From assembly GCF_900539295.1 (NCBI RefSeq), contig NZ_UQBH01000007.1:1-64000 (forward strand): a stretch of DNA of 64,000 nucleotides. The letters run 5' to 3'. The position numbers and the translations under genes were made by a program. Positions 23,220-31,064 of the stretch are shown piece after piece. Positions within the stretch are counted from its first letter, which is position 1, and every line of letters begins with the position of its first letter. This DNA is from an uncultured Megasphaera sp. Its GTDB lineage: Bacteria; Bacillota; Negativicutes; Veillonellales; Megasphaeraceae. The notes beneath the pieces were generated by a model. The model saw nothing but the letters and a program-made list of their open reading frames with translations, was not told the origin of the DNA and ran no database searches.

Positions 23220-24215
23220 TTGCCCAGAGAAACGGATGCGCCTAATTTTTTTATCGGCCGCAGCGACGCCATTGCCAACAACGACAAATTATCTCATAAA
23301 TCCCGTCAGAGCCTGTATACGGCCCGGGCGGCCAATACGGTCGACGCCTATCGCTCAGACTGGAATGACTTCTGTGATTGGTGTGCCTACCACAATCTGT
23401 CGTCCTTTCCGGCCGAACCGGAAACAATCGTAAACTACATCAACGACCTGGCCGACAATGCCAAGGCTAATACCATTGCCCGGCGCCTCAGCGCCCTTAC
23501 GGAAAACTTCGACGCCGCCGGCGTTCACGACAACCCCTGCCGCTTTCCCATGGTCAAGAATGCCCTGCGCGGCATCAAGCGCATGAAGGGCACCATCCAA
23601 AACGGCAAGGCGCCGGTCCTCTTTGATGATATCAAAGAAATGCTGACCTTCCTCGAAGGCAAAGACCTTCAGCAAATCCGGGACCGGGCCATCTTATTGG
23701 TCGGCTTCTACGGCGCCCTTCGCCGGTCGGAACTGGCCGGCATCGACGTGGAAGATTTGAAATTCACCCGCCTGGGCCTGCTCATCACCCTGCGCAAATC
23801 GAAGACTGACCAGTTCGACCAAGGCCAGATGATCGCCATCCCCATGGTAAAGGATACGAATCTCTGCGCCGTTACGGCATTAAAAAACTGGCTCGACATG
23901 AGCGGCATCACGACGGGTCCCGTCTTCCGTGGCCTGACCAAGGGCCACCATATCCGCAAGACGCGGATTTCCGATAAGGCCATCGCCCTCATCGTCAAGC
24001 ACTATGCCGAACTGATGGGCATGAATCCCGATGACTACGGTGCCCACAGCCTGCGCCACGGCTTTGCCACGTCGGCGGCTCAGCATCATGTGGAAGAACG
24101 GCAGATCATGCGCCAGACCCGCCATAAGTCACAGTCCGTCGTCCGCCGCTACATCGACGAAGCCGACCGCCTCATCGACAATCCTATCTTTAAGATTACC
24201 GACGACAAACCTTAA
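23220..24215 (+). CDS. Tyrosine recombinase/integrase
   Basis: This 331-residue protein starts most likely at TTG 23220, which has GAAAGGAG 8 bases upstream; the earlier in-frame TTG lies inside the terminator hairpin. The N-terminal SAM-like core-binding domain (about 25-120) precedes the catalytic domain, with the first Arg in ALRRSELAG, HSLRHGFA (H-x-x-R), the second His in TRHKSQ and the nucleophile Tyr in VRRYIDEADRL. No phage or conjugation gene is near and no att repeat was found, so this may be a stand-alone recombinase. Its stop shares TTAA with the convergent LysM gene. Confidence 0.85.
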   Translation: MPRETDAPNFFIGRSDAIANNDKLSHKSRQSLYTARAANTVDAYRSDWNDFCDWCAYHNLSSFPAEPETIVNYINDLADNAKANTIARRLSALTENFDAAGVHDNPCRFPMVKNALRGIKRMKGTIQNGKAPVLFDDIKEMLTFLEGKDLQQIRDRAILLVGFYGALRRSELAGIDVEDLKFTRLGLLITLRKSKTDQFDQGQMIAIPMVKDTNLCAVTALKNWLDMSGITTGPVFRGLTKGHHIRKTRISDKAIALIVKHYAELMGMNPDDYGAHSLRHGFATSAAQHHVEERQIMRQTRHKSQSVVRRYIDEADRLIDNPIFKITDDKP

Positions 24216-24544
24216 GGGACGAGCTGGCCGGCAAAGGCCTGGCGAACGTGGCCGGCTTTTCCGGCGGAAACGGGCAGGCGCAGGACTTGGCCCGGCTGAA
24301 TGGCCTTGTCACCGGTCAGTTTATTTTCGTCGAGGATGGACTGGATGACCTGACGGACATCTGTATCTTCGTCGACGACGACCGATGCCAGCTGCCAAAT
24401 GGTCTGGCCCTGTTCGACGCGGACGGAAACGTATTCCTGTGAAGGCTGGTAGCTCCAGCCGATTTGGGTGCACATAAAGATAGCCAAGCCGATTAAGGCG
24501 GCATATTTGAATAAGGGGCTTCTGGCTCTTCTTCTTTTTCTCAT
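24212..24544 (-). CDS. SOS-linked LysM membrane protein (YneA-like)
   Basis: This 110-residue protein starts at MRKRRRAR with AGGAG upstream. One membrane segment (about 13-30) follows basic residues, then a LysM domain (SVRVEQGQTIWQLASVV..IQPGQVLRLPV). It is divergent from lexA, with LexA boxes between. In Bacillus, YneA has the same layout and position and halts division during the SOS response. By analogy this is probably a damage-induced division inhibitor; that role is inference. Confidence 0.75.
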   Translation of the reverse strand: MRKRRRARSPLFKYAALIGLAIFMCTQIGWSYQPSQEYVSVRVEQGQTIWQLASVVVDEDTDVRQVIQSILDENKLTGDKAIQPGQVLRLPVSAGKAGHVRQAFAGQLVP

Positions 24545-24578
24545 GGCAATCACTCCTAAGTAAAAACGAACGTTCTAA

Positions 24579-24590
24579 GAACAACTGTTC
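24579..24590. promoter_or_regulatory. LexA (SOS) box 1
   Basis: The sequence GAAC-AACT-GTTC is a perfect match to the Gram-positive LexA consensus GAAC-N4-GTTC. It lies about 35 bases before the LysM start, within its leader. Confidence 0.8.
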
Positions 24591-24602
24591 GTCGACACCC
24601 TT

Positions 24603-24632
24603 ATTATATCTTCGAACAGTTGTTCTTGTCAA
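24603..24632 (-). promoter_or_regulatory. Promoter of the LysM gene with LexA box 2 in the spacer
   Basis: Minus-strand -35 TTGACA (24627-24632), 18-base spacer, -10 TATAAT (24603-24608). A second perfect LexA box, GAAC-AGTT-GTTC, occupies 24614-24625, inside the spacer, so LexA binding would block this promoter. Confidence 0.8.
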
Positions 24633-24640
24633 GGCGATTT

Positions 24641-24679
24641 GAACAAATGTTTGATTTTTTTTGAGAATTTCGGTATAAT
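24641..24679 (+). promoter_or_regulatory. lexA promoter with LexA box 3
   Basis: -35 TTGATT (24651-24656), 17-base spacer, -10 TATAAT (24674-24679). An imperfect LexA box, GAAC-AAAT-GTTT, at 24641-24652 overlaps the -35, fitting autoregulation. Confidence 0.75.
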
Positions 24680-24733
24680 ATGACTAGCTATACTGGAATG
24701 ATTGCAACTTGCCAGAGACTGGAGTGACTATAT

Positions 24734-25351
24734 ATGATTACCAATGAAAAAATGCTGACGACCCGTCAAAAACAGATATTAGAATACATCCGCACCTGTG
24801 TCCACCAATTCGGCTATCCCCCGTCGGTCCGGGAAATCTGTAAAGAAGTCGGCCTCAGTTCGACATCGACGGTTCACGGCTATCTCCATCGCCTGGAAGA
24901 CCTCGGCTACATCCGCCGAGACCCGGCTAAAAACCGGACGATTGAACTCCTCGACGAAGGCTCGTGGCGGTCGAAGAAAATCGTTCCCCTGCCCCTGGTC
25001 GGTCAGGTACGCGCCGGGGCCCCCATCTTTGCCGAAGAATGCGTCGAAGACGTCTACCCTTTCCCGGCTGATTTCATCGGCAACGATGACTGCTTCATGC
25101 TCATCGTCCAAGGGGACAGCATGAAAAATGCTGGCATCCTCGAAGGAGATCAGCTCATCGTCCGCCATCAGGACACGGCGGAAAACGGCGAAATCGTCGT
25201 GGCCCTCATCGACGATGAAGCGACGGTAAAGCGCTATTTCCGTGAAAAAGATGCCATTCGACTCCAGCCGGAAAATGACGAATATGAACCGATTTACACG
25301 CGAAACTGCAAGATTCTCGGCAAAGTCGTCGGCCTCTACCGTCAATATTAG
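24734..25351 (+). CDS. lexA: LexA repressor
   Basis: This 205-residue repressor has an N-terminal winged helix with the recognition region PPSVREICKEVGLSSTSTVHGYLHRLEDLGYI. The self-cleavage Ala-Gly bond is in QVRAGAPI. The catalytic Ser is in GDSMKNAGI and the Lys in ATVKRYF. Three LexA boxes lie upstream. It controls at least itself and the divergent LysM gene. The Crp-type gene follows after 11 bases and may share the SOS promoter. Confidence 0.96.
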   Translation: MITNEKMLTTRQKQILEYIRTCVHQFGYPPSVREICKEVGLSSTSTVHGYLHRLEDLGYIRRDPAKNRTIELLDEGSWRSKKIVPLPLVGQVRAGAPIFAEECVEDVYPFPADFIGNDDCFMLIVQGDSMKNAGILEGDQLIVRHQDTAENGEIVVALIDDEATVKRYFREKDAIRLQPENDEYEPIYTRNCKILGKVVGLYRQY

Positions 25352-25362
25352 GAGGTATCTCT

Positions 25363-26022
25363 ATGGTTGATGTTGCAGCGGCAGCAGCTGACAGCGCTCT
25401 CTTTGACGGCATCCGCCCGGAAGACCGGTCAGCCATGCTCACCTGCCTGGGCGCTCAGACGAAGACCGTACGAAAAGGTGAATTTTTAGTTCTGGCTCAG
25501 GATGAAGTCCGCTATATCGGCGTCGTCTTAAGCGGTGAAGTCCACATGATCCACGAAGACCGCTGGGGCGATAAGGCTGTCCTGGCCGTCATCAAAGAAG
25601 GCGGCCTCTTTGGGGAAACCTTCGTCTGCGCTACGATGCTCCAGTCTTTAGTCACCTTCCAGGCCGTCAAGACGACGACCTTCCTGACCCTGCCCTTTCA
25701 AAAAGTCCTCCACGTCTGTACCCAGGCCTGTCCCTTTCACCATCGACTCATCGAAAATATGCTGCACCTCATTGCGGCAAAGAACGCCCAACTCATGGAA
25801 AAATTGGAAGTCGTCTCGAAAAAGACCCTGCGTAAAAAGCTGCTGACCTATTTCTCCTTCCAATCGGAAAAGGCCGGCAGCCCGACCTTCACTATTCCCA
25901 TGACGCGGATTCAGCTGGCTGACTATCTCTGTGCCGACCGAACGGCCGTCGCTCGGGAAATGACTCGGATGAAAGAAGAAGGACTCATCGATGTAAATCA
26001 GCAAACCGTTACTCTGAACTGA
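25363..26022 (+). CDS. Crp/Fnr-family transcriptional regulator
   Basis: This 219-residue protein has a cyclic-nucleotide-binding-like beta barrel (about 12-125, with VVLSGEVHMIHEDRWGDKAVLAVIKEGGLFGE) and a C-terminal winged helix whose recognition helix is ADRTAVAREMTRMKEEGLI. It lacks the CRP residues for cAMP that I would expect, and lacks an Fnr-type N-terminal cysteine cluster, so the ligand is unknown. RBS GGAGG. It lies directly downstream of lexA. Related regulators often control redox or nitrosative responses. Confidence 0.8.
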   Translation: MVDVAAAAADSALFDGIRPEDRSAMLTCLGAQTKTVRKGEFLVLAQDEVRYIGVVLSGEVHMIHEDRWGDKAVLAVIKEGGLFGETFVCATMLQSLVTFQAVKTTTFLTLPFQKVLHVCTQACPFHHRLIENMLHLIAAKNAQLMEKLEVVSKKTLRKKLLTYFSFQSEKAGSPTFTIPMTRIQLADYLCADRTAVAREMTRMKEEGLIDVNQQTVTLN

Positions 26023-26033
26023 CATACAAAAAA

Positions 26034-26070
26034 ACGGAGTGCTGCCACGTGATGTTGGCGGTACTCCGTT
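26034..26070. terminator. Bidirectional terminator between the Crp-type and flavin reductase genes
   Basis: Arms ACGGAGT and ACTCCGT with an inner GCCAC/TGGC stem lie between the convergent genes, with A and T runs on the two sides. Confidence 0.75.
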
Positions 26071-26090
26071 TTTGCATGCCTGATATTCAC

Positions 26091-26648
26091 TTATTTCTTC
26101 AAAGACAGGCCGTCGTGGAAGGCTTTGCCGACGACGGGACCGATGAGGCGGTAAGTCTTGGTACTGCTGTCGTACATGATGGGCTGAAGCTTGTCGTAGT
26201 CGACGAGGCCGTCGGTGAGGACCGATTCATCAGCCTGCTGGGCCACGATTTTACCGACGAGGATTCCCGTTTCGTCATCATAGCTCTTGCATTCGCATTC
26301 GAGAGTGACGGGAAATTCTTCGATAATCGGAGCCTTGACGTGACTGCTTTCATGGACGTGGCAGCCGGCCACTTCTATCTTATTGACGCGGTTCCCCGTT
26401 TCGACGCCGAAGTAATCGGCCAGGACCATCGTATCTTTGGTTGCAAAGGCCACCGTAAAGGCGCCGGTCTTTTTGACGTTGTCCGTCGTCTTGTGCTTGT
26501 CTAAAAATAAGGTGATTTCATCGAAATCGGACTGGGAGCCCCAGGCTGCATTCATGGCATTAGGAACGCCATTTTCATCGTAGGTTCCGATGATGAAAAC
26601 CCCTTCCGGGGCGATACAAGCTTCTTTCCCGGTAAATTCTTTACTCAT
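26091..26648 (-). CDS. Flavin reductase-family (FMN-binding) protein
   Basis: This 185-residue protein matches the flavin reductase-like split-barrel fold: an early strand VFIIGTYDENGVPNAMNAAWG (a common FMN-binding segment), then VKKTGAFTVAFAT, then ADYFGVETGNRVNK, and an acidic DETGILVGKI strand. Proteins of this family bind FMN and pass electrons or sense oxygen, but the substrate cannot be read from sequence. A remnant of a related gene lies just upstream, at 26775-26880. Confidence 0.8.
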   Translation of the reverse strand: MSKEFTGKEACIAPEGVFIIGTYDENGVPNAMNAAWGSQSDFDEITLFLDKHKTTDNVKKTGAFTVAFATKDTMVLADYFGVETGNRVNKIEVAGCHVHESSHVKAPIIEEFPVTLECECKSYDDETGILVGKIVAQQADESVLTDGLVDYDKLQPIMYDSSTKTYRLIGPVVGKAFHDGLSLKK

Positions 26649-26732
26649 GATATCATTCCCCCTTACGGTTATTTTCTTTATTATAACAGAAACTCGTAAG
26701 CGATGGATACAGAATGCGGCGAAAAAGGAAAA

Positions 26733-26756
26733 CCCGACCGCCCTGCGGCAGCCGGG
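26733..26756 (-). terminator. Terminator of FNT copy A
   Basis: A GC-rich stem (CCCG and CGGG arms, with inner GCC/GGC pairing) is followed on the minus strand by TTTTCCTTTTT. Confidence 0.7.
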
Positions 26757-26774
26757 TATATGACGATATGACGT

Positions 26775-26882
26775 TCAGTTCGTTACCGTCAGTGTGGCGT
26801 CGAAGGACTTACCGATGACGGGGTATGGGTGACGGTACGTTTCGGTACGGCGGTATTCGAGGATGAACGGATGCTGGTCGTC
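26775..26882 (-). pseudogene. Remnant of a second flavin reductase, read out of frame by FNT copy A
   Basis: On the minus strand the frame HPFILEYRRTETYRHPYPVI, then GKSFDATLTVTN and a stop, aligns with the C-terminus of the intact flavin reductase (LQPIMYDSSTKTYRLIGPVV, then GKAF). The FNT copy A frame runs through the same DNA in another register, so its tail is chimeric. Confidence 0.6.
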
Positions 26883-27652
26883 GACTGAGCCTGCTTTTTT
26901 GCGGCAGCAATGCCGTACGGAATGGCCAGAAAGACGACGGCACCGACGAGATTGCCTAAGGTGACCCACAGGAGGTTGTAGCCGAAACCGGAGAAGCTTA
27001 CGGCCATGCCGGCCGGATTGAGGAGGCCCAAGGTCAGGACGGTCATGTTGGCCACGCTGTGTTCAAAGCCGCAGGTGAAGAAGGCGTAGAGACACCAGAA
27101 GGTCATGATCAGTTTGCCGCTGTCGGACTTGCAGCGGAAGCCGCACCAGACGGCCAGACATACCAGGACGTTGCACAAGATGCCTCGCAGGAAGAGGACC
27201 AGCGGCGGCAGACTCATTTTAGTCGCGGCGGCTCCGGCCAAGGCCTGTCCGACACTGCCGGCCGTCCCAGCTGCCCCGTAGAAGAGGAACGATAAGATGA
27301 GGGCGCCGACGAGGTTTCCAACGTAGCAGACAATCCACAGATGAACGACGTCGAGCAAAGAAACGGTCTTTCCGCGCCAGCCGCTGAAGAGGACGAAGGC
27401 GTTGCCCGTAAACAATTCTGCCCCGGCGATGATGACCAGACTGAGGGCGACGCCAAAGGACAAGCCCATGGCAATCTTATTCATCGGAATCGGCCCCAGG
27501 GTGCCGCTGACCGTAAAGGCCAGGAGGACGCCGAAGCCGATATAAGCACCGGCCAGCGCCGACAGGAGAAAATATCCCAAAGGGTTATTTTTTAAAAAAC
27601 GTACCTTGGCAGCCGCACCGGTAGCGGTTGCTGCATATTCTTCATCATACAT
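26789..27652 (-). CDS. Formate/nitrite transporter-family channel, copy A (altered C-terminus)
   Basis: This 287-residue protein has six membrane helices and the FNT signatures GALYIGF-like AGAYIGFG, AGAELFTGN, NLVGA, and FTCGFEHSVANM with the central His. It is nearly identical to copy B (28488-29255) up to IPYGIAA. After that it carries about 38 unrelated residues, because the gene runs into a flavin reductase remnant. Its upstream neighbour is a decayed asrC fragment, so this copy lies in a duplicated segment. It may still work as a channel, as the core is intact. Confidence 0.8.
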   Translation of the reverse strand: MYDEEYAATATGAAAKVRFLKNNPLGYFLLSALAGAYIGFGVLLAFTVSGTLGPIPMNKIAMGLSFGVALSLVIIAGAELFTGNAFVLFSGWRGKTVSLLDVVHLWIVCYVGNLVGALILSFLFYGAAGTAGSVGQALAGAAATKMSLPPLVLFLRGILCNVLVCLAVWCGFRCKSDSGKLIMTFWCLYAFFTCGFEHSVANMTVLTLGLLNPAGMAVSFSGFGYNLLWVTLGNLVGAVVFLAIPYGIAAAKKQAQSTTSIRSSSNTAVPKRTVTHTPSSVSPSTPH

Positions 27653-27666
27653 AGTACCTCGCCTCC

Positions 27667-28198
27667 TACTTCAAACCTGAATAGCGGATGCCGTCCAATA
27701 CAACGGCTATGGACCTCAGCTTTGGGCGGTAAGCTGACGTCCTTCATGATCCGGCGCAGAACCTCCTCCGCGCCCGTCCGATGGACGATGCAGCCGATGG
27801 GTTCTTTGCCGCCCGGCGCTTGCGGATCCATATATGTTGGGCGTAGGCGTAGACATGGCAGATGATGTTGATGACGCTGTCGGCGTCAGCCCATTTCATA
27901 AAATCGATGCCCATGCGGATTTTTTTGCCGCTGCGGCCGGGAGAATCATGAGGAAATACCGGGGCTTGCTGTGCGTCCGGAGCGGTTCTTATCCATTCTC
28001 AGGGCTTCGACAGAAAGCTGTTTGTACTTTTCAATGCAGGCACTGCAGCTGATGCAGCGCATCGGATCGAATTGAAGCTCGGTCATACCGATAATGAAAT
28101 CGTGCATGCGGACCTTGCCGCAGTCGTTGAGTCAGCCCGTGAGAGCGACTTTGACGTGAAGTCATTAGGGAAAATGGCCTTTTCAATGCGTTCAATGA
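27667..28198 (-). pseudogene. Decayed 3' part of asrC (duplicate)
   Basis: On the minus strand this stretch aligns with the last 190 codons of asrC (29268-29890): readable pieces include DPQAPGGKEPIG, RTGAEEVLRRIMKDVSLPPKAE, and the region of the first ferredoxin-type cluster. Frameshifts and an internal deletion of about 100 bases, covering much of the second cysteine cluster, destroy the frame. There is no 5' part. It marks the left copy of a tandem duplication that also holds FNT copy A. The bases 28199-28356 show no gene. Confidence 0.8.
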
Positions 28199-28356
28199 TT
28201 TTTTCACACATTGTAATAACAAACCGCTTTTTATTTTATTCTTATAATACCACAAATGAGCGGTCCAAACTATGGCTGCCACAGCATATATTGAAAAAAT
28301 CGCATTATACATATATTAATAAATCATGTTTGCTTTTTCTTTGTTCCGAAAAGACA

Positions 28357-28386
28357 AAAACGGCTCCCATTGTGGAAGCCGTTTTT
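28357..28386. terminator. Terminator downstream of FNT copy B
   Basis: Arms ACGGCT and AGCCGT with extra CC/GG pairs, flanked by A and T runs, so it can work both ways. It is about 100 bases after the FNT copy B stop. Confidence 0.65.
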
Positions 28387-28487
28387 TGGTTCTTTGTCAA
28401 ATATTGGTGTTCCCCTGACATCATTCACCACGACCGGATGTATTTCTTTATTATCGCAGAAAATTCGGATGAGACGGACAAATTCAA

Positions 28488-29255
28488 CTATTCAGCGATT
28501 TTTTTAGCCGCCACCCCGTAGGGTATGGCCAGGAAAAGAATGGCGCCGACGAGGTTCCCCAAGGTGACCCACAACAGGTTGTGCCCGTATCCTGTGAGGC
28601 TTACGGCCATGCCGGCCGGATTGAGGAGGCCCAGGGTCAGGACGGTCATATTGGCCACGCTGTGCTCAAAACCGCAGGTAAAGAAGGCGTAGAGACACCA
28701 GAAGGTCATGATCAATTTTCCGCTGTCGGACTTGCAGCGGAAACCGCACCAGACGGCGAGGCAGACCAGGACGTTGCACAAGATGCCCCGCAGGAATAGG
28801 ACCAACGGCGGCAGGCTCATCTTGGTCGCGGCAGCTCCTGCCAGGGCCTGTCCGACACCGCCGGCCGTTCCGGCAGCACCGTAGAAGATAAACGATAAGA
28901 TGACGGCACCGACGAGGTTGCCGAAGTAGCAGACGACCCACAAACCGATGACGTCGGTTAGGGTAACGGTCTTTTGCCGCCAGCCATTGTAGAGAACCAT
29001 GGCATTGCCCGTAAAGAGTTCGGCCCCGGCAATGATGACCAAGCTCAGGGCGATACCGAAGGACAGGCCCATGGCGATTTTATTCATCGGAATCGGACCC
29101 AGGGTCCCCCCTACGGTAAAGGACAGGAGGATGCCGAAGCCGATATAGGCACCGGCCAGGGCCGACATAAGAAAGTATCCTAAGGGATTCTTTTTCAATA
29201 AGCGTACTTTGGCAGCCGCACCGGCTCCCGTCGCCGCATATTCGTCTTGATACAT
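28488..29255 (-). CDS. FNT-family channel, copy B, probable hydrosulfide channel
   Basis: This 255-residue protein has six helices with the FNT motifs AGAYIGFG, AGAELFTGN, NLVGA and FTCGFEHSVANM (central His). It is the last gene of the asrABC cluster, 12 bases after asrC. In Clostridioides difficile the FNT member encoded beside asrABC passes hydrosulfide, so export of the sulfide made by AsrABC is the likely role. Formate or nitrite transport cannot be excluded from sequence alone. Confidence 0.85.
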   Translation of the reverse strand: MYQDEYAATGAGAAAKVRLLKKNPLGYFLMSALAGAYIGFGILLSFTVGGTLGPIPMNKIAMGLSFGIALSLVIIAGAELFTGNAMVLYNGWRQKTVTLTDVIGLWVVCYFGNLVGAVILSFIFYGAAGTAGGVGQALAGAAATKMSLPPLVLFLRGILCNVLVCLAVWCGFRCKSDSGKLIMTFWCLYAFFTCGFEHSVANMTVLTLGLLNPAGMAVSLTGYGHNLLWVTLGNLVGAILFLAIPYGVAAKKIAE

Positions 29256-29267
29256 TGCGTCTGCCCC

Positions 29268-30245
29268 CTACTTCAAGCCCGAGTACCGGATGCCGTCCCA
29301 GTACAGGGGTTTGTAGATTTCGGCCTTCGGCGGCAGATTGACGTCTTTCATGATCCAGCGCAGGAATTCTTCCGTTCCCGTCCGGTCGACGATGTAGCCG
29401 ATGTGTTCTTTACCACCCGGTGCTTCGGGATCGATGTATTTCTGGGCGTAGGCGTAGACGTTGCTGATGATCTTGACGACGCTGTCGGCGTCAGCCCATT
29501 TGATGAAGTCGATGCCCATGCGGGGGTTCTTCTTGCCGCTGCGCCCGAGGAGGGTCATGCGGAAGTACTGAGTCTTGCTCCGCGTCCAGGCACGGGTCGG
29601 GCAGGCGTGGGCACAGACGCCGCAGCCGATGCATTTTTCGACGTTCCGTACAGGCCGGTTCTTATCCATTTTCAGGGCTTCGACGGAGAGCTGTTTGCAC
29701 TTCTTGACGCAGGCGCCGCAGCTGATGCAGCGCGTCGGGTCGAATTGGGGCTCGGTCATGCCGATGATGCCGAAGTCGTGCATGCGGACCTTGCCGCAGT
29801 CGTTGGGGCAGCCAGTCAGGGCGACTTTGACGTGGAGGTCATTGGGGAAAATAGCCTTTTCAATCCGTTCGGCCAGGGCCGTCGTATCGTAGTTGGCAAA
29901 GGGACAGATACGGTTGCCGACGCAGGCCATGATGTTACGCGTGCCGGACGAATCGTAGCCGCGGCCTTTTTCCGACTGGTTGATGCCCAGTTCTTCGATG
30001 ATAGGCTGCAATGCCTTATTGACTTCGTCGACTTTTTCAAAGGGAATGCCCAAGATTTCAAAGCCCTGACGGATGGTCAGATGGACTTCCCCGCTGCCGT
30101 AGGTTTCGGCGATTTCCTGAACTTTGCCGAGGACGTCAGCCCGGAGATGGCCGCCGGGAACGCGGACGCGGGCCGACGTGACGCCGCGGTTCTTGGTGAC
30201 GCGGAAGGCGTTTTTCTTTAACTTGCCACAATTCATATCAATCAT
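29268..30245 (-). CDS. asrC: Anaerobic sulfite reductase subunit C (siroheme subunit)
   Basis: This 325-residue subunit reduces sulfite to sulfide. Seen: the sulfite/nitrite reductase ferredoxin-like half (GEVHLTIRQGFEILGIP), the siroheme/4Fe-4S cysteines in CVGNRICPFA and LTGCPNDCGKVR, then two 4Fe-4S ferredoxin motifs (CISCGACVKKC and CIGCGVCAHAC), then the second half to the end. The length is normal. The start follows GGAGG. It is the third gene after asrA and asrB, and a decayed duplicate of its 3' end lies downstream. Confidence 0.95.
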   Translation of the reverse strand: MIDMNCGKLKKNAFRVTKNRGVTSARVRVPGGHLRADVLGKVQEIAETYGSGEVHLTIRQGFEILGIPFEKVDEVNKALQPIIEELGINQSEKGRGYDSSGTRNIMACVGNRICPFANYDTTALAERIEKAIFPNDLHVKVALTGCPNDCGKVRMHDFGIIGMTEPQFDPTRCISCGACVKKCKQLSVEALKMDKNRPVRNVEKCIGCGVCAHACPTRAWTRSKTQYFRMTLLGRSGKKNPRMGIDFIKWADADSVVKIISNVYAYAQKYIDPEAPGGKEHIGYIVDRTGTEEFLRWIMKDVNLPPKAEIYKPLYWDGIRYSGLK

Positions 30246-30257
30246 CGTTCTTACCTC

Positions 30258-31064
30258 CTAGTCGATAAATGAGCGAACCGTCGTGTATTTGAATACCGGG
30301 CCGTCTTGGCAGACGTAGAGCTCGCCAATGCGGCAATGACCGCATTTACCGAGGCCGCAGCACATCTTGCGCGATTCTGACAGCCAGATTTTTTCTTCGT
30401 CGAAGCCGATTTTTAAGAGTTCCTGAATGGAGAATTTGATCATCATCGGCGGACCGACGACGACGGCGATGGCGTTGTCGAAATCTTTGAGCGGCAGTTG
30501 TGGGATGTACTGCGTAACCAGACCGACATTACCTTCATAGCCTTCGGGGGCGGCGTCAACGGTGTAGATGAAGTTCATGCCGTCGGCGATCCAGCGTTTC
30601 AAATCGTCGCGGAACAAGATGTCGTCCGGCGATTTGAAGCCGGAAATGATGTTCAGGCTCTTGCATTCATCCATGTGATCGGCGAAGTAGTCGATGACGC
30701 CGTGGACCGGAGACAAGCCGGAACCGCCGGTGATGAGGACGATTTCCTTGCCTTTAAAGATGTTGACGTCGAAGCCGTTGCCGTAAGGGCCGCGCATGAA
30801 GAAGTGGCCGCCGACGTAGTTTTCAAAGATTTCTTCCGTAAGGGAACCGACGCGGCGGATGGTGAAATCCAGGGAATGGTCGGTGATGCCGCTGACGGAG
30901 ATGGGCGCTTCGCCGTATTTCGGGATGGAGATCTCAAAGAACTGGCCCGGCTTGACGGGATGCGTGTCGCCGCGGTCGTAGGACATGCGGAAGGTATATT
31001 CCACATCGGCGTGTTTGATGACCTCTAAGATTTCTGAGCGAAAAGGCATATATGAATTATTCAT
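30258..31064 (-). CDS. asrB: Anaerobic sulfite reductase subunit B (FAD/NAD reductase)
   Basis: This 268-residue protein is the flavin subunit that takes electrons from NADH. It has the ferredoxin reductase pattern: a beta barrel with FTIRRVGSLTEE, a nucleotide-binding ITGGSGLSPVHGVIDYF segment, a VVGPPMMIKF region and a C-terminal 2Fe-2S cysteine cluster (CCGLGKCGHCRIGELYVCQDGP). RBS AGGAGG. Its start overlaps the asrA end by 8 bases, and asrC follows after 12 bases. Confidence 0.94.
   Translation of the reverse strand: MNNSYMPFRSEILEVIKHADVEYTFRMSYDRGDTHPVKPGQFFEISIPKYGEAPISVSGITDHSLDFTIRRVGSLTEEIFENYVGGHFFMRGPYGNGFDVNIFKGKEIVLITGGSGLSPVHGVIDYFADHMDECKSLNIISGFKSPDDILFRDDLKRWIADGMNFIYTVDAAPEGYEGNVGLVTQYIPQLPLKDFDNAIAVVVGPPMMIKFSIQELLKIGFDEEKIWLSESRKMCCGLGKCGHCRIGELYVCQDGPVFKYTTVRSFID

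Noticed and set aside
23220..24215. Prophage or integrative element around the tyrosine recombinase
   Set aside because: Neighbours are chromosomal genes (LOG, LysM, lexA), and no phage, relaxase or flanking direct repeat was found.
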